Positions 29,035 to 38,400 of a stretch of 64,000 nt of DNA are shown in pieces. The position numbers and the translations under genes were made by a program. Below the pieces are notes generated by a model. It was not told the origin of the DNA. It saw only the letters and a program-made list of their open reading frames with translations, and ran no database searches. The stretch is from Melioribacteraceae bacterium (GTDB taxonomy: Bacteria > Bacteroidota > Ignavibacteria > Ignavibacteriales > Melioribacteraceae): the NCBI GenBank assembly GCA_021739765.1, contig JAIPBD010000011.1, positions 80,370 to 144,369 on the forward strand. Direction: 5' to 3'. The stretch's first letter is position 1. Every line of letters begins with the position of its first letter.

Positions 29035-29697
29035 TTACTTTTTTTTGCTGAACAGATAAACGGTAACAGTTATCAGTACCAATAAACATAAAATGTATAT
29101 CCAAGTAGGAGTTTCTTTCAGTTTCCAAGGCTTATAAGTCGCGGTAATTAGCTTACCCCTTCCGATATCTTCTAAATTAAAATTCCACTCAAGCTTATTA
29201 TTGGAAATACTGTTTGCATTGTGCGAAAGAATTTTTCCGGGCAAGTAATAAATATACTTCAGGTTTAGCTCGGTTTTTTCAACTCCAAATGGAGTAAAGA
29301 AAGGGGATATAAATTGAGAGAATATTTTTGTGGCGCTTGGCCCAGCCTCAACGCGAAAATTTGCACCTTTTAGCGCGGGAACAGAGTTTATGGAATCGAA
29401 TTTGGTAAATGTAAATTCAATTTGGGCGTGGATAGTGCTATCGGTAAAATTGTTAAAAATAACGATCGATTCAATTTCAGTAAATTTTGAAGTGAACTCT
29501 TTACTAATTGATAATGAATCAAAAACGCCAATTTCATTATATAATGTTGTATCGGAAGGTGTCCTAAATTTGGCGAAATAATGAATGAACATTTTTCCGC
29601 TGGTATCTGTTTTAAGAGTTGTAACCTGTTCGTAGTTTAGGCATCCAATAAGAAATAGAAAAATTAGGAATAGGTATTTTTTCAATTTTTTTCGCAA
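29035..29697 (-). CDS. Predicted lipoprotein with C-terminal membrane segment, unknown function
   Basis: I do not recognise the family. The frame opens at TTG 29721. A later TTG (29697) gives a cleaner lipoprotein signal, basic LRKKLKKY then LFLIFLFLIGC, and is used here; the exact start is uncertain. After the lipobox Cys come about 170 residues of likely beta-sandwich. The end has a membrane helix (WIYILCLLVLITVTVYLF) and a KKK stop-transfer tail. A lipid anchor at one end and a helix at the other would tether both ends to the inner membrane. It is monocistronic, divergent from the FmdB gene. Confidence 0.65.
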   Translation of the reverse strand: MRKKLKKYLFLIFLFLIGCLNYEQVTTLKTDTSGKMFIHYFAKFRTPSDTTLYNEIGVFDSLSISKEFTSKFTEIESIVIFNNFTDSTIHAQIEFTFTKFDSINSVPALKGANFRVEAGPSATKIFSQFISPFFTPFGVEKTELNLKYIYYLPGKILSHNANSISNNKLEWNFNLEDIGRGKLITATYKPWKLKETPTWIYILCLLVLITVTVYLFSKKK

Positions 29698-29740
29698 GTA
29701 ATGATTTGCAAAGATAAACAATCAAATTAGATTAATGTAT

Positions 29741-29768
29741 TTGATTTTGATATTAATCTGGATATTTT
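29741..29768 (+). promoter_or_regulatory. Possible promoter of the FmdB-type gene
   Basis: TTGATT (29741-29746), 16 nt, TATTTT (29763-29768), about 28 nt before the ATG. It overlaps the opposing promoter, so the two may compete. Confidence 0.4.
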
Positions 29769-29778
29769 TGCCCGACAA
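29750..29778 (-). promoter_or_regulatory. Possible promoter of the lipoprotein gene
   Basis: On the minus strand TTGTCG (29778-29773), 17 nt, TAATAT (29755-29750). Confidence 0.45.
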
Positions 29779-29795
29779 TTTTATGGAGATCTAAA

Positions 29796-30074
29796 ATGCC
29801 GACATATGAATATAAATGCACCGGTTGTAATCACAGGTTCGAAACTTTTCAGAAGATAACCGACGATCCGATAACGGAATGTCCGGAATGCAAAGGTGTT
29901 GTAAAGAAACTAATCAGCGGGGGAATGGTTCCGATATTTAAAGGTTCCGGATTTTATGAAACTGATTATAAAAAGGGAAAGACTGAGAAATCAAACGCTC
30001 CAAAAACCGAAACCACTACTCCGGTAAAAACAACCAAAGAATCGAAAACTGATACTAAAAATACAGCTGCATAA
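29796..30074 (+). CDS. FmdB-family zinc ribbon protein
   Basis: A 92-residue protein. [20 protein letters not shown] followed by CPEC forms a CxxC...CxxC zinc ribbon of the FmdB regulatory-protein family (about 1-45). The motif [14 protein letters not shown] is also conserved in this family. The tail is Lys/Thr-rich and probably disordered. The cellular role of the family is not well defined. ATG follows a TATGGAGAT site. Confidence 0.88.
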   Translation: MPTYEYKCTGCNHRFETFQKITDDPITECPECKGVVKKLISGGMVPIFKGSGFYETDYKKGKTEKSNAPKTETTTPVKTTKESKTDTKNTAA

Positions 30075-30101
30075 AAAAAGCCGGATCAGCCGGCTTTTTT
30101 T
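30073..30101. terminator. Bidirectional terminator between convergent genes
   Basis: AAAAAAGCCGG / CCGGCTTTTTT (30074-30084 and 30090-30100) with a 5-nt loop and T-runs on both strands. It overlaps the FmdB stop codon and ends 3 nt from the stop of the minus-strand gene. Confidence 0.9.
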
Positions 30102-30103
30102 AA

Positions 30104-33100
30104 TTATAAATCCAATCCAATTGAGAATAAATAACGGGGTTGAGAAAAACTTTTCACATCGTATTTCCACGCGATGTCGAATTTCCACAGAAAGATAAAA
30201 TACGTCCTGAATCCTATTCCGGTACTCATCAGAACATCTTCGGAAACAGTTTCCCCAAATTCATTTTTTCCAAAAAATTTCAAAGATTCAGTATTATCCC
30301 ACGCAGCTCCGATATCAAAAAAGACTGTCCCGAGTATATTTTGGAATAATAAAGGCAATCCACCCGTAAGCAAATAGCGAATAATCGGCATTCTCAACTC
30401 GACGTTTAACAAAGAATACTTTGTTCCGATTTGTTCAGCGTAGTCATACCCTCTAAGCGGAAGTGCAGGTGTAAGGAAAGCAAAATCGGATGCATTATTA
30501 AAAGGCAATTCCCCTGTAGCGAAGGAGCGGTTAATCCAATTTTCTGTTCCACCAAGAATAAATCTTTGTGCATTTGCGCCACCGCTTAATCCGCCTGAAA
30601 AACGAATGAGAAATCCGTTGTCGTACCAGAAACGAAAATACTTTCGAAAATCTCCTACTACTGAATAGAAACTTTTGCTTTTGCCGGTTAAACCGGGAGA
30701 ACCAAATGCCGTAACTTTATAACGGGAACCTTCGATTGGGGAGTAATACCCGAACAAAGTGTTATCGTGGACAATGCTGAGCGATGGAATAACATAACTT
30801 ATCTCTTCCATCGGTATTGTAAAGTTGTCAAGATTTTCGGATGAAATATTTAGATAACTTAAACTTCCTTCTATTCTTTTGAACCTGGAGATCGGATAAC
30901 TAAGTGAAACTACACCGCCAAAGTTTCTGTATCTGTAGAGATCGGTTGAGAAAATTCCGCCTATGTAAACGAATCGTGCAGTGTGAAATGCTTCAATTCC
31001 AAGGTTCCATCTCTCGCCTAAATAGTAATATGCCAGACCGTAGTCGCTATTTTTTAAATCAATCTGTAAAGAAGTAACACCAATCAACCTATGGTTACCG
31101 AGCATATCGCTAAATGAAAGAGTTGTTGTTCCGAGCAGACCATAAAAAGTACTATAGCCGGCATTCGCGTAAACCAGATCGGGAGAAAAAGAAACTTTGT
31201 ATTTATTCACAAGGTAATTTCCATCATCATCAAGTTTTTCAATAAATAAATCTTCTTTATCAACCATTTGAAATGTTGAATCATTTACAAACTCATCCTT
31301 CCCAAATATGTAATTGCTGTAATCAACAGGAGTATCTGAAGTATCGGATTTTTGGTCTTCATCTTGAACAAATTGCCCTGTGAATATTTTTTTCTCATTT
31401 ACAGATAGTGTGGTGTCAGGTTTTATTGTTTGTTTGTTAAGAACCGAGGCGGCATTAGAAACTTGCATGCTGATCTCTTCATCGTCCGATTTTTCCTCTT
31501 TTTTAGGTTCAATTTGGGCCATTCTAAATTCAGTTAACGCTAATTTTGACTTCTCGTTCTCCGGATCAAAAGGATTATCAACCAGGTAAATATTATATCC
31601 ACCTTTGAAGAGAGAAGAAAAAACTAATTTTTTCCCATCATAAGAGAGTGACAGCTGATTTATTTCATTTAAAGAATTTGTGATTGGAACCGATTCAATC
31701 TTAGCCAGAGATGCGACTTCGTCTTCTTCGGAATAAATAATTCTTTTTTTATAGATATTATTTATTCCGCTGATATCAGAAATAAATAACATTTCCTTTC
31801 CATCTTCCGAAATAACGGGGAATCGTTCACTCGAGTTTGGCCAATCAGTCAGACGCAAAGTTTCTTCTGATTCTAATCTAATTTGATAAAGATCAGTCTG
31901 ACGGTAATTATGTTTTATTATCGAAAAACTTTCATCGTCCACATTTGCCCTCAAATAGTCACCTCTGTCTGAGGCATAAATAACTGTTTTGCTGTCGGGA
32001 GTCCAAACCGGATCGCTATCGGTAAAAATATCATTTGTTAAATTTGTAACCTCATCAGTTTCGAAATTGTACAAGTAAATATCATTTTGCTGGTGATTAT
32101 GACCGACAAAAGCAATTTTATCTCCATCAGGTGACCAAGCAACTGATTCAATTCCGCCAAATTTTAATGGAAGATCATAACTTTCACCGGTTTCAACATT
32201 AACAATATAAATCACATCAAATCCGCCACTTTTTGAGGACATCGCGATTCGTTCATTATCCGGAGCCCAGGTTAAAGTCGGGTAAAGCACATTGAGTTCT
32301 TCAAAGTCGGAAGTTTTACCGCTGCTCACCACTTTATCGATAATTTCGCCATCGAAAGCATTCATTACGTAAACATCCAAGTAAATATCACGATCAGAAA
32401 TGAACGCGATTTTATCACCTTGAGGAGAAATTGCCGGGCTGGTATTATAAAAGCCACCGGTTTTTTTGTTGTTGGTCATCCTTCTGGCAAATTCGTCAGG
32501 ATCTTGTTTTTCGGCAATCGCCGGCCAGTAAGTTTTTTTAAGGTCTTTTTTCCAACGCTCGTTTAATTCTTCAATAGTTAATCCTAAGGAGGATTTAATA
32601 CCTGATTCAACTCCGCCGACACCTTTAATTCGGAACAACATTTCGCCTATTTTTTCACGCCCATATTTCTCGGCAATGTATTTAAATAATGCTTGTCCTC
32701 CCCGATACGCGAAATAACCATTTAGTTGATTAATATCGGGCAAATATTCATTAATGATTGCATCGCGAATAAACATATCTGATTTGGTGTCCCACTCGGA
32801 TGACAGATATTCCGCCATACCTTCATGATACCAAGTTGGAAGTTGCAGAGTTATTCCTTTTTGGATAATATTTTGCACTGTTCCGCCATACAACAAATCT
32901 CTCATTACGGCGTGAACCAATTCATGCTTTGTTACATGGGCAAATTTTTCGTAATCGCCTTCGAAAGGAAAAACAACGCGGTTTTTGAATGGTTCGGTGA
33001 ACCCACCAATTCCTTGACTCAAATATCCGTCCGTAGTATTTGTTTCCTGAAAATCATTGTGCGAGTTATATAGAATAATAGAAATCCGGTTGTTGATTTG

Positions 33101-33322
33101 ATAGTCAAGATCTTCTTGAATTTCCTCGACAGCTTTTTCGGCCGTGTGAGCAGTAAATTCCGCAATCTTACTAGATTCTTGAGCGAAGTAAATATCAAAA
33201 TGTTTGGTTTGAATAAAAAACCAATCGTAGTTTTTATAAGTCACACGGTTCTGCCCAAATTGCGCGAATACGGTCGATGATAACATGACAATTATTATCA
33301 ATAAAAATTTCTTATTAAGCAT
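30104..33322 (-). CDS. Outer-membrane fusion: gluzincin-like peptidase, TolB-like propeller and beta-barrel
   Basis: 1072 residues with a signal peptide (1-20, SSTVFA). Residues about 30-280 resemble a zinc metallopeptidase: HELVH (133-137) and, 29 residues on, WYHEGMAEY with E167 or E171 as likely third ligand. About 285-600 contains repeated PD40/WD40-like blades such as ISPQGDKIAFISDRDIYLDVY and WSPDGDKIAFVG. The last roughly 370 residues resemble a surface-antigen/BamA-type barrel (FRYRNFGG-like strands, GGTENWINRSF, ALPLRGYDYAEQIGTKYSLL). It probably sits in the outer membrane with the propeller and peptidase in the periplasm; substrate unknown. Confidence 0.85.
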   Translation of the reverse strand: MLNKKFLLIIIVMLSSTVFAQFGQNRVTYKNYDWFFIQTKHFDIYFAQESSKIAEFTAHTAEKAVEEIQEDLDYQINNRISIILYNSHNDFQETNTTDGYLSQGIGGFTEPFKNRVVFPFEGDYEKFAHVTKHELVHAVMRDLLYGGTVQNIIQKGITLQLPTWYHEGMAEYLSSEWDTKSDMFIRDAIINEYLPDINQLNGYFAYRGGQALFKYIAEKYGREKIGEMLFRIKGVGGVESGIKSSLGLTIEELNERWKKDLKKTYWPAIAEKQDPDEFARRMTNNKKTGGFYNTSPAISPQGDKIAFISDRDIYLDVYVMNAFDGEIIDKVVSSGKTSDFEELNVLYPTLTWAPDNERIAMSSKSGGFDVIYIVNVETGESYDLPLKFGGIESVAWSPDGDKIAFVGHNHQQNDIYLYNFETDEVTNLTNDIFTDSDPVWTPDSKTVIYASDRGDYLRANVDDESFSIIKHNYRQTDLYQIRLESEETLRLTDWPNSSERFPVISEDGKEMLFISDISGINNIYKKRIIYSEEDEVASLAKIESVPITNSLNEINQLSLSYDGKKLVFSSLFKGGYNIYLVDNPFDPENEKSKLALTEFRMAQIEPKKEEKSDDEEISMQVSNAASVLNKQTIKPDTTLSVNEKKIFTGQFVQDEDQKSDTSDTPVDYSNYIFGKDEFVNDSTFQMVDKEDLFIEKLDDDGNYLVNKYKVSFSPDLVYANAGYSTFYGLLGTTTLSFSDMLGNHRLIGVTSLQIDLKNSDYGLAYYYLGERWNLGIEAFHTARFVYIGGIFSTDLYRYRNFGGVVSLSYPISRFKRIEGSLSYLNISSENLDNFTIPMEEISYVIPSLSIVHDNTLFGYYSPIEGSRYKVTAFGSPGLTGKSKSFYSVVGDFRKYFRFWYDNGFLIRFSGGLSGGANAQRFILGGTENWINRSFATGELPFNNASDFAFLTPALPLRGYDYAEQIGTKYSLLNVELRMPIIRYLLTGGLPLLFQNILGTVFFDIGAAWDNTESLKFFGKNEFGETVSEDVLMSTGIGFRTYFIFLWKFDIAWKYDVKSFSQPRYLFSIGLDL

Positions 33323-33362
33323 TTCAGAACCCGTTTTGTTTTTGCAAAAAATTAATAATTCT

Positions 33363-35456
33363 TCATTCCTTTAAAAGCACAAAATCTATCTCTCTTTTTT
33401 CAATATCCGCTCTAATGAGCTTAACTTCTACTTTATCACCAAGGCGATAAATTTTTCCCGTAGATCTGCCCTTTAGTTGATATTTTTTTTCATCGTAGAG
33501 ATAATAGTCATCGTCCAAATCCCTAATTTTTATCAAGCCTTCAGCAAGGGATTCACTTAGTTTAACAAAAATACCAAAGTTTGTGATTCCCGAAATGATG
33601 GCGAAAAATTCTTCCCCTATTTTATTGCTCAATAATTCAATTTGCTTCAGTTTTATCGAAAGTCGTTCAGCATTAACAGCATTTCTTTCTTGGGCTGAAC
33701 ATTGATCACAAATTTTATCAAGATCTTTTATTCCAAACTTTTCAGAAGAGTCATTTTCTATATAATTATAAATTAATTTATGAACTATCAAGTCTGGAAA
33801 TCTGCGAATAGGTGATGTAAAGTGAGAATAATACTTAAACGCCAATCCATAATGCCCAATATTATGGGTTGAATAAACGGCTTTTGCCATTGACCTTATC
33901 GCTATTTCATTTAACAATGCTTCCTCCGGTTTATGTTCCGCAGAGGTTAATAATTGTTGAAATTCCTTTGGACGAGCGGCATTATTTTTATCAAAATTAT
34001 ATCCGAGAGTTTTTACAAAATTGGAAAATTCGTTCAGTTTTTCGGGGTCAGGCACATCGTGTATACGATAAACAAATGACTGAGGGTCTCTCGATTTATT
34101 AATATGCGTCGCAACAAGTTTGTTTGCCAACAGCATCAATTCTTCAATTAGGCTATGACTTTCTTTCAACTCCTTTACTCCGGCTGTGACGGGGAAGCCA
34201 GATTCATCCAACTTAAAAACCACTTCCGAAGTGTGAAAATTAATACTTCCGGATTGGTTTCGTTTTTTCTTCAAAGTTCGGGAAATTTTATTCAAAAGTT
34301 TTAGCTTGTCAAAAAAGTCACCTTCATTCTTTGTTAAAATTTCTTGCACCTCATCATACGTAAATCGTCTTTTACTGTTAATTACCGATTTTTTGATTTT
34401 ATAGTTCACAATTGAACATTGCGGCGTAAGCTCGGCAATAACGGAATATGTTAATCTATCTTGATTTGGAACTAAGGAGCATATATTATTGGATAATTTT
34501 TCGGGGAGCATTGGGATTACTTTTCCAACCAGATAGATGCTGGTAGCCCTTTTAAAAGCTTCTTTATAAAGATTTGATTTTTGCGGAATGTAATGACTTA
34601 CATCTGCGATATGAATTCCCACAGAATAATTGCCATTATTCAAGACTTCCACCGAAACGGCATCATCGAAATCTTTTGCGTCGTCGGGATCAATTGTAAA
34701 AATATCCTCATCGCGTAGATCAATTCGTTTGGCAATTTCTTTATCCGAAATCGTATCCGGAATGAGTGAAACTTCTTCAAGAACCGATGCGGGAAAATCA
34801 ACATCTACATTAAATTCTTTCGCAATTGAATTGATCTCAGTTTCGTAGCTGCCGGATTTGCCAAGAATTTCAATAATCTCGCCTTCGGGATTTAGTAATT
34901 TAGATTCCCACTCAATACCGGAAACAACAACTTTGTCATTCGGTGTGGCTCCATTTAATAAATTTTTCGGTATATAAATATCCCGGTGCATTTTTTTATC
35001 ATCGGGAATTACAAAGTAAAAAGCTTTTGTTTTTTTTAATGTTCCAACAATTTCTTTTTTGCCTCTCTCTAGAACCTCAATAATTTGACCTTCGGGATTT
35101 TTTCCCTTTTTCTTTGCAAAGAGTTCAACTTTTACTCTGTCGCCATGAAGCGCTGTGCCAAGATTTCTTTCGGCAATAAAAACATCTTTTATTGTGCTGT
35201 CGTTTAAGTTCACAAACCCGAAGCTCCCATCATCAAGAATTTCCAATTTACCTTCCAGGTTTCCAAAATCCTGGTTGGCTAAAACAAATCTTTTGCCTTG
35301 TCGTTCGAGAATACCTTCCTTCGTCATTTTATGAAGAACCGCTTTTAATTCGGCATATTCATAATTTGTTTCGATATCCAATCTGTTGGCAAGTTCCCTA
35401 GTTTTTATTTTAAGGGAAGGGTGTGAATTAAAAAACGCTTTAATTTCTTTTTTCAT
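33363..35456 (-). CDS. rnr: Ribonuclease R
   Basis: 3'-5' processive exoribonuclease of 697 residues. An N-terminal winged-helix/cold-shock part (about 1-220; LEILDDGSFGFVNL, GDRVKVELFAKKKGKN) precedes the RNB catalytic domain, with IDPDDAKDFDDAVSVE holding the metal-binding Asp residues, then GIHIADVSHYIP and HYGLAFKYYSHFTSPIRRFPD. A C-terminal S1 domain (about 615-697; GEEFFAIISGITNFGIFVKL) follows. It begins right after the tamB stop, with no gap. Confidence 0.97.
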   Translation of the reverse strand: MKKEIKAFFNSHPSLKIKTRELANRLDIETNYEYAELKAVLHKMTKEGILERQGKRFVLANQDFGNLEGKLEILDDGSFGFVNLNDSTIKDVFIAERNLGTALHGDRVKVELFAKKKGKNPEGQIIEVLERGKKEIVGTLKKTKAFYFVIPDDKKMHRDIYIPKNLLNGATPNDKVVVSGIEWESKLLNPEGEIIEILGKSGSYETEINSIAKEFNVDVDFPASVLEEVSLIPDTISDKEIAKRIDLRDEDIFTIDPDDAKDFDDAVSVEVLNNGNYSVGIHIADVSHYIPQKSNLYKEAFKRATSIYLVGKVIPMLPEKLSNNICSLVPNQDRLTYSVIAELTPQCSIVNYKIKKSVINSKRRFTYDEVQEILTKNEGDFFDKLKLLNKISRTLKKKRNQSGSINFHTSEVVFKLDESGFPVTAGVKELKESHSLIEELMLLANKLVATHINKSRDPQSFVYRIHDVPDPEKLNEFSNFVKTLGYNFDKNNAARPKEFQQLLTSAEHKPEEALLNEIAIRSMAKAVYSTHNIGHYGLAFKYYSHFTSPIRRFPDLIVHKLIYNYIENDSSEKFGIKDLDKICDQCSAQERNAVNAERLSIKLKQIELLSNKIGEEFFAIISGITNFGIFVKLSESLAEGLIKIRDLDDDYYLYDEKKYQLKGRSTGKIYRLGDKVEVKLIRADIEKREIDFVLLKE

Positions 35457-38400
35457 TTAAAAAACAAATTTGTACTTCAAACCCAGCTCGCTAATTTTTT
35501 CTTCGATGCCATAAGTTTGAATTACAGGATCCTTTCGTTCCAATCTAATTAAAAAATTCGGGCTAAAAATATATTCCAGCTTCAAGTCCGCTTTATCGAT
35601 ATTTTCAAACACTTCGGTTGTACCGCCAATTTTGTATCTAATATTTTCAATTCGTCCCGATACATTAAATTTAACTCTTTCAGTTCCACTTTTATTCGAA
35701 TTACTCAACTGTATATTATTAACAACATCGCCAACAGCAGAGTTTACAAAGTTGGTAAGTACCGAACCAAGCAAAGAAGTTGCCGTATTTGATAAAGCGC
35801 TGGTTTGCACTGCTGCCGAAGTTTTATCACTTGCTGTTAAATCATCTTTAAATTTCCCGACTAAAATAAAGGACAAAGCATCCGCGGCATCATATCGGTT
35901 GTCAACAACTCCATCCTGAATATTTCTGGCACCTTTCAGCACCTGAATATTTTCCGGATTATTTGCGAGTTGTTGTCCGAGACCACTTAGCGGGGAATCG
36001 AGTACGATTTTAATCGCGACCGGTTCCGTAACTCCCGTCGGGTCTGTAGGATCAATGTAATCATTCTGATAAGTCGCAACAATATCCAGGTATGGATCAG
36101 TTAAATTACTTTCGAATCGTATAGTTCCTTCCGCATCAAAGGATTTAAAGAATTCCAATTTGGAGCCGGGTAGCAGAATGAACTCGCCTTGTGCGAGGGT
36201 TTGACCGTTAACGGTTTCATAGTTCAGATCGCCTGTGGCTTCCACATAAAGCCGCTGATTGGCCAGTTGTGAAAATATGAACTGAATATTAGCGATATTC
36301 TGAATTTTTATTCCCAAGTCATAATCAAAAATTTGCGAAGCATTCGTCGAGCTTTTTTTTCCGGAAACGGTTGTAGATTCAAGAAAAGTTTGGAATCGTT
36401 TTTCCTCTTTATCAACTTTTGTTGTATCCCCGACAATCCGATAAGTTATTTTATTATTCGTCGAGCTATATTCATTCTGGTCGGCAATAAAAGACACATT
36501 TGTGTTTTTTAATAAAACCTGTCCCGCGAAATTCCATTTGTTATTCTGATATGTAAGATCCCAAGAATCTTGTGAACCAATAAGCAAATCTCCAAATAAT
36601 GTACTTTTTGATGTTCTGCTTGAAGGTCCGAGAAGACCTATATCACCGGTAAATTTCAACTCGGCTTTTTGCGGTTTAAATCCTTCCAATTCCACAAAAC
36701 CGGTTCCTTTCAACTCTCCCGTGAGCAAGGAGCCTCCGGCATTTTTCATCGAAAATTGATCAAGTATTAATTTATCGCGATTCAACAATACTTTGGTACT
36801 AAGTGAATAGACAAGATTATTCGATCTTAAAGCGAAATTCGCGTTTTTAAATTCAAGATAACCATCATAAAATATTTCATTATAATTTCCTTTGATATCT
36901 ACATCAGCAAAAAGCTTTCCTTTTTGGTTTTTAATTACCGGCAGTACATTCCCGAAAACAGTGACATCAAAATTATTTGAAAACATTTTTGCTTGAATCT
37001 CACGATCATTTATTAACCTTTCACCCGCGTCAGTAAATCTTAAATCGATCGGAAATGATCCCGAAATATTAAGCAAGGTATCTTTCAAATTTTCAGCATT
37101 CTGCAAAAAGTTTATATCCACAATGAGTGTTTTGTCTGAATAATTGATATCCCCGGTTAAATCACCAAGATTAGTTTCTGAGATTGTAAGATCCTTGATA
37201 GAAGTGTTTCCAACGATTAACGGATCGGATAAATTTCCTTTTATTGTAGTGAGAAATTCAATATCAGCAATTAATTCTGAATTCGGGTCATTGAGAGCAT
37301 AGTTTGCAAATATATCACCCCTCATATTTTGGGCGTGAATAAATATATCCTGCTCACCGGAAGATTGAAGTTTTCCACCAAATTCGATTGATGAATTTTT
37401 ATTGAACAGTTTTAATCCGGTCAAGTTGAGGTAATCGCTGTTAAAAAATAATTTAACCGGTTCACGAATTTCCCAATTCATGTTTTTATAATTGAGCAGC
37501 AAGTTTTCGAATACAATTTCTTGCTCCGCCGGTTTCATACCGATAATACCATCAAAGGAAGTTGTAAACAAACTGTCTACATTTAAAGAAGCATTGTAGT
37601 AAATATTGCTTTCGGTAAAAATCAAATCCGCTTCAATATCGCTTAATTCGGTTCCGGTGTAAAACCGTTTTCCATCCAATGAAAAAATTCCGAATAAATT
37701 GTCGAATGAATTAGAATTGTTATCACGTGTAAAGTTAATATCGACCAATACGTCGGATAAATAAAACTGGGAATCTTCGTCTCTGTTGATGAAGTAATTA
37801 AGATTAATCTCGGAAGAAACTTTAAAATTGTCGGCATCATTTGAAATACTTCCTTCCCCGGCACCCGAGATATCCAAAAATTGTTCATCGAGCAGTTGAG
37901 CAATTAAATCAATATTTTTAAATTCGAATGAATAATCCAAATTCAAGTCATCGTAAGCGTATTCCGGAATTTCTATCTCGGCTTCAACAACTAAGCTTTC
38001 TTCTTCAATAATACTGAGTGGATTTAACTCTTCTATTTTTTTTGTGATTATCTCTCCGATACTCGTCGATTGGTAACTGATAATCTCAATCGCGTCCTTT
38101 AACGAAAATTCTCCATCCAATTCAAGATCCATAAAATCAGAGCTTACGGTAATTGATCTATTTCCGGTGCTGTCCTTGTTTAACTTAAAATCAAGGCGAC
38201 TTTCCTCAATCAATTGATCTCTGATAAAGGAGGTTGTGAGCAGAAGGGAGTAATCTCCGGTTATCTCATCCAAATCGAAATCTTTGCCATTTAATACGTA
38301 TTGAAAATTCAAATCTGTTGCGGATGTTGAATCATGATTAAATTTTGCCAAATCCAAACCGTTGATGTTTCCTTCCAGAAAGTATTTAGGCGGATTATTA

